DNA of 64,000 bases, from assembly GCF_028683095.1 (NCBI RefSeq), contig NZ_JAJUBC010000016.1:1-64000 (forward strand), written 5' to 3'. Of the stretch, positions 45,021 through 54,100 are shown piece after piece. The translations under genes were made by a program, and so were the position numbers. Each line of letters starts with the position of its first letter. Position 1 is the stretch's first letter. The notes beneath the pieces were generated by a model. It made no database searches and was not told the origin of the DNA. It saw only the letters and a list, made by a program, of their open reading frames with translations. The stretch comes from Enterovibrio gelatinilyticus. Lineage in GTDB: Bacteria; Pseudomonadota; Gammaproteobacteria; Enterobacterales; Vibrionaceae.

Positions 45021-45785
45021 TTACATTTTGATATCGTACTTGAAGTACTTGTTCATGATCTCGTCGTAAGTACCGTTTGCTTTCACTTCATCCAAAGAGG
45101 TGTTGAAGATAGCAAGTAGGTCTTTGTCACGCTTGCGCATTGCTGCACCAACGCCGCCACCCAGCTGGATGTTTTCGCCAACAGTTTTGAAGTTAGCACC
45201 GTCAGATGCACCCAAAATCGCCGCTTCACCCACAGGGAAATCAATCAGAACCAAATCAAGGCGACCGCCTTGTAGGTCAAGCACCAAGTCATCACCGGTT
45301 GTGTAACGCTTGATTTCTGCCACTTTACCGAACGTGTCAGTAGCGTGGTTGTCTTGGATCGTACCGCGCTGAACACCGATACGCTTGCCTTCGAGAGAAG
45401 CAACATCATTAGGGTTAAGGGTTGAGTCTTTTGGCGCAAAATAGCCGCTTGGCGTGTTGTAGTAAGGCTTCGTAAACGCAACCTGCTTTGCACGCTCTTC
45501 GGTGATAGACATAGACGAGAAGATCACGTCATATTTGCGTGCTTTCAGACCTGGGATAATACCGTCCCATGCTTGAACCACCCAGCTACAGTTCAGCTTA
45601 GCGTTTTCACACACAGCATTACCGAGATCCACTTCGAAACCCGTCAAGGTGCCATCAGGTGCTTTATATTCGAAAGGTTCATAAGGTACATCAACAGCGA
45701 TGCGCACATCTTTCCATTCTTTTGCTTGAACAGCTGTCGCACCAAGTGCAGCAGTAACCGCTACAGCAACTAACCATTTTTTCAT
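45021..45785 (-). CDS. Periplasmic basic amino-acid binding protein
   Basis: This 254-residue protein has a signal peptide (MKKWLVAVAVTAALGATAVQA) and the two-lobed binding fold: VDVPYEPFEYKAPDGTLTGFEVDLGNAV, an SMSITEERAKQVAFTKPYY hinge, and a LDLVLIDFPVGEAAI lobe. It is of the ArgT/HisJ type and should bind Arg, Lys, Orn or His. It delivers the ligand to the HisQ/HisM-like channel encoded just downstream. Confidence 0.88.
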   Translation of the reverse strand: MKKWLVAVAVTAALGATAVQAKEWKDVRIAVDVPYEPFEYKAPDGTLTGFEVDLGNAVCENAKLNCSWVVQAWDGIIPGLKARKYDVIFSSMSITEERAKQVAFTKPYYNTPSGYFAPKDSTLNPNDVASLEGKRIGVQRGTIQDNHATDTFGKVAEIKRYTTGDDLVLDLQGGRLDLVLIDFPVGEAAILGASDGANFKTVGENIQLGGGVGAAMRKRDKDLLAIFNTSLDEVKANGTYDEIMNKYFKYDIKM

Positions 45786-45884
45786 CTTTCTGTCTCCTTA
45801 TGGATATTTGAACCAGATGGCGAACATTCCTTTTCCATCTGCCGAATATGCGTAGCTACGCGTTTATAAATTGAAGAGCGTTAG

Positions 45885-45948
45885 TAAATTGAGGCTCTAA
45901 TAAATTGAAGCTCTAGTAAATTGAAGCTCTAGTAAATTGAAGCTCTAA
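45885..45948. repeat. Tandem 16-bp repeats overlapping a stop codon
   Basis: Four units of TAAATTGAAGCTCTAG or a near copy lie between the ATPase and the binding protein genes, with degenerate units on both sides. The rightmost unit runs into the last codons and stop of the ATPase gene (45945-45947). Confidence 0.85.
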
Positions 45949-46715
45949 TAAATCGAAGAAATAAACTGTTTCAGACGTTCTGACTCTGGTGAAGTAAAGA
46001 GCTTTTCAGGGTCACCCTGCTCTTCCACTCGACCTTGATGCAAAAACATCACGTGATTAGACACGTCGCGAGCAAACGCCATCTCATGAGTTACCACAAG
46101 CATAGTACGCCCTTCTTCCGCGAGGATTTTCATCACATTGAGCACTTCACCGACCAATTCAGGGTCAAGTGCAGAGGTGGGTTCATCAAACAAGAGCGCT
46201 TCAGGCTCGACAGCAAGCGCTCGCGCAATGGCGGCACGCTGTTGTTGACCACCTGAAAGGTGACCGGGGTAGTAGTCTCGACGCTCATAAAGGCCGACAC
46301 GCTGTAAATAGGCTTCTGCGCGTTCAATCGCTTCAGCTTTAGACACACCTAAAACATGTATAGGTGCTTCGATGACATTCTCCATCACCGTCATGTGTGA
46401 CCAAAGGTTGAACCCTTGGAAAACCATGGCTAATCGCGACCGGATGCGTTGAACTTGTTTTTCACTGACGGGAACGGCTTCACCGCCACGACCGTTCTTC
46501 ATTTCAATCAATTCGCCATTCACCCAGATTTCACCACTGGTTGGCGTTTCAAGAAGATTGATACAACGAAGAAACGTACTCTTACCTGAGCCGGAGGAGC
46601 CAATAATTGAAATCACATCACCGCGATGTGCATCCAGAGAAATTCCCTTTAATACTTCATGTTGACCAAACGTTTTGTGTAGGTCTTTGATTTGCAGCGC
46701 TACTGCTTCCGTCAT
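45945..46715 (-). CDS. hisP: Amino-acid ABC transporter ATPase, HisP-like
   Basis: The start is placed at ATG 46715, eight bases after AGGAG; the longer frame to 46733 has no such site. The 256-residue ATPase has Walker A GSSGSGKST, signature LSGGQQQRAAIAR, Walker B EALLFDEPTSALD and switch His in VVTHEMAFAR. It powers uptake by the HisQ/HisM-like pair. It leads the operon. Confidence 0.9.
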   Translation of the reverse strand: MTEAVALQIKDLHKTFGQHEVLKGISLDAHRGDVISIIGSSGSGKSTFLRCINLLETPTSGEIWVNGELIEMKNGRGGEAVPVSEKQVQRIRSRLAMVFQGFNLWSHMTVMENVIEAPIHVLGVSKAEAIERAEAYLQRVGLYERRDYYPGHLSGGQQQRAAIARALAVEPEALLFDEPTSALDPELVGEVLNVMKILAEEGRTMLVVTHEMAFARDVSNHVMFLHQGRVEEQGDPEKLFTSPESERLKQFISSIY

Positions 46716-47097
46716 GCGCTTGACTCCTGTCATTCTGTTAGCACGTCGCTTTTAACACTGTAGCGCTTGGTTCCCATGTTGACATGCTCTACTAATCAAT
46801 GAGTAATAGAGAAACGCTAACAAAAGGGCGAGCTCGATGGTTCAATTGACAATCTTGCCATTTTCACCCGTGCTACAACACAATTCACTACTTAAGCTCG
46901 TTTCTGTGAAAATAACACCCATTAGTTCCGACAGCAACAATTTGTTAACCTTTAAGTCAGTAAAAAATAAGTCATTTAAAGTGCATAAATAAACAGACCG
47001 CCAATTTGCCATGGTATCGATTTCATTGCTGGTTTAAAAAGGTTAGTGTAGGGTGTGTTTTGATAGAATATTCTTATATTTCAATGTCGAGAGAACT
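46716..47097. promoter_or_regulatory. Divergent promoter region
   Basis: About 380 bp between the divergent hisP-like operon and the solute-binding protein gene. It is AT-rich near 46930-47090 (TTTAAAGTGCATAAATAAAC, TTTAAAAAGGTTAGTGTAGG) and should contain both promoters. No gene or RNA was recognised; a specific ArgR box was not identified with confidence. Confidence 0.45.
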
Positions 47098-48744
47098 ATG
47101 CTTCCCCGCTTGCTGACACTGTGTCTTGCGCTTGTCTCTTTTTCAGGCATGACGACGACCAACACACTCTCCATTATTCCTGAGTTATCGAACGGGTTTG
47201 TGCAGAACTACAACCCCTTTCGCACGGATAAGCTGGCAACAACGCGAGATTTCATCTTCGAGCCATTGATGGTGTTTGAGGACGATATGGTTCACTATCG
47301 CTTGGCAGAAAGCTATGCCTTATCTTCTGATCTCAAAGGCATTACTCTCAACCTGAGAGAAGGCATTCGCTGGTCGGATGGCACGCCTTTCTCAGCAGAC
47401 GACGTTACGTTCAGTTTATCGTTACTCAAAAACGAGCCCGAATTGGATTACAATTCACTTGGCAAGTGGATCGAACGTGTCGAAAAACGTGGCAAAAATG
47501 AGGTGTACGTCTCGTTAACTCACCCGAACGCACAAATTGCACTGCAACTGCAAGAAGCCATTATTGTTCCCGCTCACCAGTGGCGCGATATTAAAGATAA
47601 ACGCTTCTATCTCAATGCGTCTCCCATTGGTACAGGCCCCTTTACTCACATTAAGGCATTTAGCAGCAACAATATCGTCCAGTGCCGCAATCCATACTAT
47701 TGGCAGCAAGATGAATTAAACGTTGACTGCATCCGCTATCCGCAAGTTCGCAGCAACGATGAACTTATTTCCCGCTTAAGCAATGGGGAATTCGATTGGG
47801 CCAGCGCGTTTATTCCAGATATTGAACGCAACTATGCGTCTTACTCTCCTGACTATCGTTATGACTACAAGCCATCAACCATTGTCAGCTTGTTGTTTAA
47901 CTTCGACCACCCCGATCCGGAAACGCGAAAAGTCATTCAAGACGTGAGATTTCGCCGAGCCGTTTCCATGAGCCTCGCTCGGGAACTCTTGATTGACGTT
48001 GCAGTATTTGGCCAAGGTGAAATAGCCGCATTTGCCAGTGGGTTAGAACCTAGGTTTAAAGATTGGATCACACCATCGTCTGCGGAGCAGCATCTATACT
48101 ACATTCGCTTTCACCCGAAGGCGGCTGCACGTTTACTGGATGAGATGGGCTTAGAAGACAAAGATGGGGATGGATTTCGCGATTTACCGTCCGGAGCGCC
48201 GCTCACTTTGCGCTTGATTTCACCATCAGGGTGGAGTGATTTCGTGTCTGCGGCGAATATCTCTGCTGAAATGTTATCGGCGGCAGGTATTCATGTCGTT
48301 AGCCAAGCCGTCTCCTTTGGCAATTACACAGATTTGATATCCAGTGGTCGCTATGACATGGGCATCACCAACTACTTTTCTGGCCCCACCCCGTACCGTT
48401 ACCTAGATTCCGCATTTAATAGCCAATATCAAACCCCAAACGACGCGCGTTTTTCCCAGCATGGCTATCGTGATGAAAGCATTGATAAATTACTGGATGA
48501 CTACTTACTCACATCAGATAAGAACGCTCAAAAGGAAATCATCAATCAACTTCATTTACGCATTTCCAAACAACAGATAACCATTCCTCTTTACTACAAG
48601 TTTGAAACGGTTGAATTCACCACGTCACGGTTCAAAGGCTGGCGAATGCTAAAGGATGGTTCACCCAATGTGCCCCCTATTTGGTACACAGAAAGGGCGA
48701 GACTGATTCAGTTATTGGCGTTAGAGCCTATCGACGATTTCTAG
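47098..48744 (+). CDS. Peptide/nickel-type ABC substrate-binding protein
   Basis: The start is placed at ATG 47098, after GAGAGAACT; the signal peptide is MLPRLLTLCLALVSFSG. The 548-residue protein is an SBP family 5 binding protein, with LNLREGIRWSDGTPFSADDVTFSL near residue 85 and the late LYYKFETVEF segment. Such proteins bind peptides or other large solutes in the periplasm. No permease or ATPase is next to it, so it must use a transporter elsewhere or work as a sensor. The following TPR gene is convergent. Confidence 0.85.
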   Translation: MLPRLLTLCLALVSFSGMTTTNTLSIIPELSNGFVQNYNPFRTDKLATTRDFIFEPLMVFEDDMVHYRLAESYALSSDLKGITLNLREGIRWSDGTPFSADDVTFSLSLLKNEPELDYNSLGKWIERVEKRGKNEVYVSLTHPNAQIALQLQEAIIVPAHQWRDIKDKRFYLNASPIGTGPFTHIKAFSSNNIVQCRNPYYWQQDELNVDCIRYPQVRSNDELISRLSNGEFDWASAFIPDIERNYASYSPDYRYDYKPSTIVSLLFNFDHPDPETRKVIQDVRFRRAVSMSLARELLIDVAVFGQGEIAAFASGLEPRFKDWITPSSAEQHLYYIRFHPKAAARLLDEMGLEDKDGDGFRDLPSGAPLTLRLISPSGWSDFVSAANISAEMLSAAGIHVVSQAVSFGNYTDLISSGRYDMGITNYFSGPTPYRYLDSAFNSQYQTPNDARFSQHGYRDESIDKLLDDYLLTSDKNAQKEIINQLHLRISKQQITIPLYYKFETVEFTTSRFKGWRMLKDGSPNVPPIWYTERARLIQLLALEPIDDF

Positions 48745-48748
48745 TACG

Positions 48749-49909
48749 TTATTGATTCATCATCAAATCGAGCGTTTTTAACCACACAGTCGCGTCGCTC
48801 TCTGGGTCAAGCTCAAGAAGCATTTCATAAGCAGAACGCGCCAAAGAGAGTTGACCGCTCTTCATGGCGCTGTAACCCAGTATTTCCCAGAAAAATGTGT
48901 CGTCGCCACCACCTAAATCAATGGCTTGTTGTGCTAAGGCAACGGCATCAGGCCACCGTTGAAGCCGAGACGCAATACGACATTGGGCTTTGAGTAGATA
49001 CAGCTCTGGCTCTTTGTTCAGCGCTGACGCCACATCCCAAGCCTTTGACCACTGCTGGGCTTCCATGTGGTACTGCAGTTTACGCTTTAATAAGTCACGA
49101 CTCGCCAGTAAATCCTCGTCTTTGATCCCCTGGTCCAAAAACGCCATGGCTTTCTCTGGTTGCCCCAGCATGCTGGAAAATTGCGCCATATCCAGATAGT
49201 CCGCGTCTGTTAATGCCGACCCTTTTTTCTGTTCTTCCTTCAAAATAGCCAGCGCTTGACGTATCGCGCCGAGTTGGGCGTAGGCCATGGCTTGTTTTTG
49301 CTGCCAGCGTAACGCATGACCAAATTTTTGCTGGATGATACGCGTGGTATTGATCAGTGCACGATGCTGTTTAAGTTGCTCCTCACTCAGTGCTTTTATC
49401 TGCCAGACAAATTCTGGAACATCCGCATAGCGAGCAATAATCGCATTGGTTTGCACGAGCGCTTGGTTGTAGTCCTTTTCTGTGAAAAGTGCGCGAGCAT
49501 AAAGTTGCTCTACGGGCTGGAACGGCGGGAACTCTTCCAAATAAGTACGCCCATGAAGCACAGCCACATCGGCTCTTCCTTGCTTCATCGATAAAGAGAC
49601 AAGTGCACCCAAAGTATCCTGACGAAGACTTGGCGGTAACTGGCGGTATTGAATGGCCTTGCTGTAAGCGGTGTAAGCGCGTTGATAATTCCCTTCGTGC
49701 AAATAGATGAAACCCAATAGACGTTGATGCAATGCCTCTTGTTCGTCGTTATCAGCAACAATCGCTTTCGCAAGATCTGCCGCTTCGCGAAATTGTTCTT
49801 CTGACAATAGCTTTTCAATGCGATTCAGGTGCTTGGAGAAATCAGGATCGCTGGCCTGAACTGGAAACATCACACTGAATAAAAGAATGCCGACGCCAAT
49901 TACTTTCAT
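48749..49909 (-). CDS. Secreted TPR-repeat protein, 386 aa
   Basis: A signal peptide, MKVIGVGILLFSVMFPVQAS, is followed by about eight to ten helical pairs of the TPR type, for example GNYQRAYTAYSKAIQYRQ and SGQLSLARSAYEMLLELDP. TPR proteins build scaffolds for other proteins, so this one probably acts in the periplasm as a docking factor. It is convergent with the binding-protein gene, 4 bp apart, with no room for a terminator between them. Partner unknown. Confidence 0.75.
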   Translation of the reverse strand: MKVIGVGILLFSVMFPVQASDPDFSKHLNRIEKLLSEEQFREAADLAKAIVADNDEQEALHQRLLGFIYLHEGNYQRAYTAYSKAIQYRQLPPSLRQDTLGALVSLSMKQGRADVAVLHGRTYLEEFPPFQPVEQLYARALFTEKDYNQALVQTNAIIARYADVPEFVWQIKALSEEQLKQHRALINTTRIIQQKFGHALRWQQKQAMAYAQLGAIRQALAILKEEQKKGSALTDADYLDMAQFSSMLGQPEKAMAFLDQGIKDEDLLASRDLLKRKLQYHMEAQQWSKAWDVASALNKEPELYLLKAQCRIASRLQRWPDAVALAQQAIDLGGGDDTFFWEILGYSAMKSGQLSLARSAYEMLLELDPESDATVWLKTLDLMMNQ

Positions 49910-50115
49910 ATCCCTCAGCCATTAACGGGTTGATATCTCGACTATAACGTAATTTAGACAACTGCTGCTTATCTGAGCGTCTATTTTTTGTGGATAATTA
50001 GCAATATTTTGCAGTACACCCCAAGTAACTTGGCTTTAACCACGGAACGCAAGCAACTTCAGGTTGTTTGGGTATACGTATATACTCCTTCCTCCGTTAT
50101 GAGACAGAGAATCCG

Positions 50116-51870
50116 ATGAAAACCTATATACCTGGTAAAGATGCAGCGCTGGAAGAATCCATTAACCGCTTTGAGGAAAAACTCTCTGCACATGGATTCA
50201 ATGTTGAACCTGTTTCTTGGCTGAACCCTGTACCCAACGTCTGGTCAGTTCATATCCGCGACGTCGACGCGCCAATGAATTTCACCAATGGCAAAGGGGC
50301 GAGTAAGAAAGCCGCGTTAGCTTCTGCGTTAGGTGAGTACTTTGAGCGTTTGTCTTGTAACTATTTTTACGCCGATTTCTACTTGGGTGATGACGTTGCC
50401 AATGAGGCATTTGTGCATTATCCAAACGAAAAGTGGTTCCCGCTGACTGACGATGATAGCTTGCCAGAAGGTTTGCTGGATGACGCGATGTCAGCCTTCT
50501 ATGATCCTGAAGACACGCTAGCTGCCAGCGATCTTATCGATCTTCAGTCGGGCAACGAAGAGCGTGGTATTTGTGCGCTTCCTTTTGAGCGTCAGCGCGA
50601 CCAACAAACCGTTTATGTGCCGATGAACGTTATCGGTAACCTGTATGTGTCGAACGGCATGTCAGCGGGTAACACCCAAACAGAAGCGCGTAGCCAAGCA
50701 CTGTCTGAAGTGTTCGAGCGTGCAATCAAAAACCGCATTATCGCCGAACGCATTAGCATGCCTGAAATCCCTGCTGAGGTGATGGCGCGTTACCCGTCTG
50801 TTCAAGCATCCATCGATGCACTGATTGCCGAAGGTTTCCCTGTTGTTGCGTATGACGCATCACTGGGCGGAAAATACCCTGTGATTTGTGTGGCGCTGTT
50901 TAACCCAAACAACGGCACCTGCTTTACTTCTTGGGGCGCACACCCACGTTTTCAGGTGGCACTAGAGCGTACCGTGACGGAATTGCTTCAAGGTCGCAGC
51001 TTGAAAGACTTAGATGTGTTCGAAGCACCGTCTTTCCACGATGAAGATGTGGCGGATCACCACAACCTCGAAACCCACTTCATTGACTCATCAGGCACAG
51101 TATCTTGGGACATGTTCAAGTCTACCGCTGATATTGAATTTGCAGATTGGAACTTCGAGGGCACATCGCAAGAAGAGTGCGATTGGTTGCTAGGTAAACT
51201 GCATGCTGAAGATGCCGATGCCTACATCGCCGATTACACCCACCTTGATGTGAATTGCTGCCGCGTCATTGTACCGGGTTGGTCGGAGATTTATCCGCCT
51301 GAAGAAATTCAACTGTGCAATAACAACCGCGGTACAGATCTGCGTGACGCCATGTCAATGCTGATCGCCTCTGAATACAGCGATGATTCTGTCGAGTTCT
51401 TGTTTGATGTGCTTGAAATGGCAGACTTTGACGACAGCTATATGGTGTGTGAACTGATGGGCATCGCTCCAGACGCGAACACGGTGTGGAAGTCACTCAC
51501 CATAGGTGAACTGAAATGCCTTCTGGCACTAGCAATGGGCGATTTGGAATCCGCACAAGACTTCGCCGCATGGAGCATGGACTACAACGCAACCATATAC
51601 AGTCAAGAGCGTACCGTGTTCATGCGCTGCCTGATTGCGAGTCTAGAGCTTGCTCAGGATGAGAATCGTGATCCGGTTGAATACCGCCAGGCATTTGGCT
51701 TTATCTATGGTGACAGTGTGACGGAATCAGTGTGGCAGTCTATTTCTGGCGATATCCGATTCTATGGTTTAACGGCGCCGAATAGCTCGTTAACCGAGTT
51801 TGGTGCGCATCAAAAACTGATTGGCTCTTACCTGAAATTGCAAAAAGCCAAAGCACTCGCAAGCGCATAA
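50116..51870 (+). CDS. ycaO: YcaO-domain protein
   Basis: The start is placed at ATG 50116, giving MKTYIPGKDAALEESI, and a 584-residue length that agrees with E. coli YcaO (586). The YcaO domain binds ATP and is linked to ribosomal protein S12 methylthiolation. Recognised segments are FTNGKGASKKAALASALGEYFERLS (ATP-binding), NGMSAGNTQTEARSQALSEVFER and a helical TPR-like C-terminal part. The gene is single and precedes the pfl region, as in E. coli. Confidence 0.92.
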   Translation: MKTYIPGKDAALEESINRFEEKLSAHGFNVEPVSWLNPVPNVWSVHIRDVDAPMNFTNGKGASKKAALASALGEYFERLSCNYFYADFYLGDDVANEAFVHYPNEKWFPLTDDDSLPEGLLDDAMSAFYDPEDTLAASDLIDLQSGNEERGICALPFERQRDQQTVYVPMNVIGNLYVSNGMSAGNTQTEARSQALSEVFERAIKNRIIAERISMPEIPAEVMARYPSVQASIDALIAEGFPVVAYDASLGGKYPVICVALFNPNNGTCFTSWGAHPRFQVALERTVTELLQGRSLKDLDVFEAPSFHDEDVADHHNLETHFIDSSGTVSWDMFKSTADIEFADWNFEGTSQEECDWLLGKLHAEDADAYIADYTHLDVNCCRVIVPGWSEIYPPEEIQLCNNNRGTDLRDAMSMLIASEYSDDSVEFLFDVLEMADFDDSYMVCELMGIAPDANTVWKSLTIGELKCLLALAMGDLESAQDFAAWSMDYNATIYSQERTVFMRCLIASLELAQDENRDPVEYRQAFGFIYGDSVTESVWQSISGDIRFYGLTAPNSSLTEFGAHQKLIGSYLKLQKAKALASA

Positions 51871-52357
51871 CCTCAGGCCACCAACAGCGCCCATTTTGTC
51901 ACTGCACAATATGGGCGTTTTTGTACCGCCTCCACCACAAACCCACATCCATACAAACCATATTGATTTGCATTCGTGACATGCATCCGAAAACTATTCA
52001 TTCTTGCTGGATGAAGTTCAATGTCCGCTGTAAAACACGGTTAAACAGACCTCCCTGTAGCACGCCAAACCCTCTTATTTTGGTAATTTTATTTCATTTC
52101 CGCAGCTAAAATGGCACTTTTAGCAGCATTATTCATCACAAGAACAGAAAACGACCAATTCTGGCACATCTAAAGTGTAATTTATTTTCACGAAAATGAT
52201 CTAAATCAAGTTTGCCACCATGAGGTTTGTTAGTATTCATGTAACGAATTTTTGGCTCTCAGCTTGATATGGTTTGGCCCGTTACTCAGTGCCTAACATT
52301 CACGTAGAAAGTAGAGGGCTTTGTCAGTTCTGTTTGCTTTTGTACGTAGAGGACTTT
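51871..52357. promoter_or_regulatory. Intergenic region upstream of the DUF3360 gene
   Basis: 487 bp without a credible gene. A near-perfect FNR site lies at 52196, followed at 52351 by an RBS. The rest, including 51920-52140, shows nothing recognised. Confidence 0.5.
52196..52209. promoter_or_regulatory. Putative FNR binding site
   Basis: ATGATCTAAATCAA differs from the consensus TTGAT-N4-ATCAA at one arm base. It lies about 160 bp upstream of the DUF3360 gene, in front of the pflB region, which fits induction without oxygen. Confidence 0.65.
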
Positions 52358-53902
52358 ATGTCAATCCAAGCTCCATCAGAGCAAATCGGTGATAAGGCGC
52401 AAAGCGAATATCAAGCTAAGCACCGTCCCGCTTCAGAGTTCGAAACTCGTTCAGAATACCTGGACCACGAACTCCAAATCATGAACCCACGCCGCTACAA
52501 GTTAAACCTTCCTGGTCGTGACTTCCGTTTCGAGCTAGAAGATCTTGTTCCTGCGCTTGCTGGTACCATTGGTATCATCGCGATGTACTCAGCAGTAATG
52601 ATGTCTTGGGCTGAAGGCTTAACTGCCGCATGGGACCACATCGAGCTAGGTAAAGAGTTCGCCATCGAAGTTGCACGTGTAGAAATGCTTATTCCAGCGT
52701 TTCTGTTCTGTGTTCTTGCATCGGGTTTCATCAACCCTCGCGCCAACCTCGCGGGCAACCATGGTCCAATGATCCCACTTATCGGCACGATCGCTCTTGC
52801 CGGTGCGCACCCTCTTGCATTAGCAATTTTGATTGGTGTCTTTGGTCTAGCTCTGAGCTTCCTTAAAGGGGGGTCCAAGCTGGTTAACCTCACCTCTGAA
52901 GGTACCGCTGGCGGCTTGCTGATATTCCTCGGTTTAACAGGTACCGTAAGCCAAATCACGTCCATCCAAGAATGGGCAGTTGGCATTCAATCGCCAACGG
53001 TTGAAGCGGGTAGCATGGGCTATGTCGGCCTAATCGTTCTTGCCGTGACCATTGCGCTTTACGCACTTCTTGCAAAGTACAACAAGCGTTGGCTAGCTAT
53101 CCCAGTTTGTGCCTTTACAGGCCTGGTTATTGCGCTTGCACTTGGTACAGGTTTTGACATCCAGTTTGTTACAGAGACAGGTTTACCAAACCTAAACCCT
53201 GTTTACTGGTGGGGTTCTACCTCTGAAGGTTGGATGCTTGGCATGCCAAACGCTCAACACTTCATTGCATCGTTGCCATTCGCTATTTTGGCTGTTGCTA
53301 TGTGGTCGCCAGACTTCCTCGGTCACCGTATTTTCCAAGAACTGAACTACCCGAAAAAAACGGAAAGAGTACTGATGGACGTGGATGACACCATGACCAT
53401 GTGTTCTATTCGTCAAATGGTAGGTACAGCAGTGGGTGGTGGTAACATCACATCATCTTGGGGTACATACATGATCCCAGCAGCGATTGCTAAACGTCCA
53501 ATCCCTGCAGGCTCTATCCTTCTGGGTCTATTGGTGATGATTATTGCGATTCTGGGCTTCCCAATGGACGTTGCAGTATGGCCACCAGTAATGCGCGTTG
53601 CTCTGCTTGTAGGTGTATCACTACCTCTACTTGAAGCAGGTATGCAGATGGTTAAAGATTCCAAGTCTTCACAGGCAGCGGGTATCTGTATCTTCGGTGC
53701 GGCGGTTGTTAACCCTGTACTTGCATGGGCGCTAACCATGTTACTAGACAACAACGGCCTAATCGGCGACAAAGAGCGCGCAGCGCGTTTGTCTTTCGTG
53801 GATAAAATCGTTATCCCTGTTGGTGTATTGGTTATCTGTTTGGTCGCTATGCTGGCAGTCGGCATGTTTGAAGGCCAGTACGGCATCCCTGCTCTACTGT
53901 AA
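52358..53902 (+). CDS. DUF3360 family membrane protein
   Basis: The start is placed at ATG 52358, after TAGAGGACTTT. The 514-residue protein has about 12 to 14 membrane segments with a soluble N-terminal tail (MSIQAPSEQIGDKAQSEYQ). It resembles the DUF3360 family and the broader fold of nucleobase/sulfate-type transporters (GSKLVNLTSEGTAGGLL; DDTMTMCSIRQMVGTAVGGG). It sits directly in front of pflB, where many relatives have the formate channel focA. An organic acid or formate carrier is a reasonable guess, not shown. Confidence 0.75.
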   Translation: MSIQAPSEQIGDKAQSEYQAKHRPASEFETRSEYLDHELQIMNPRRYKLNLPGRDFRFELEDLVPALAGTIGIIAMYSAVMMSWAEGLTAAWDHIELGKEFAIEVARVEMLIPAFLFCVLASGFINPRANLAGNHGPMIPLIGTIALAGAHPLALAILIGVFGLALSFLKGGSKLVNLTSEGTAGGLLIFLGLTGTVSQITSIQEWAVGIQSPTVEAGSMGYVGLIVLAVTIALYALLAKYNKRWLAIPVCAFTGLVIALALGTGFDIQFVTETGLPNLNPVYWWGSTSEGWMLGMPNAQHFIASLPFAILAVAMWSPDFLGHRIFQELNYPKKTERVLMDVDDTMTMCSIRQMVGTAVGGGNITSSWGTYMIPAAIAKRPIPAGSILLGLLVMIIAILGFPMDVAVWPPVMRVALLVGVSLPLLEAGMQMVKDSKSSQAAGICIFGAAVVNPVLAWALTMLLDNNGLIGDKERAARLSFVDKIVIPVGVLVICLVAMLAVGMFEGQYGIPALL

Positions 53903-53907
53903 GATCT

Positions 53908-53942
53908 GATTGGGCAGCCTAAATTGGCTGCCCAAATTACTA
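53908..53942 (+). terminator. Intrinsic terminator
   Basis: TTGGGCAGCC-TAAATT-GGCTGCCCAA stem just after the DUF3360 stop, so pflB probably has its own promoter downstream. Confidence 0.75.
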
Positions 53943-54100
53943 TCCAAAACTGGGTAAGAGAGCGTAAAATCAAGCACGTTTCGAATTAACGTTATTGCTT
54001 TTACCGTTTTTTAATTCGCGTACTGATCACTGTTTTTATCAGTGTAGTGGTTTAATGCTGCTAAGTACTTGTTTTCTTCTACTAAAAAGGTAGGTACATC

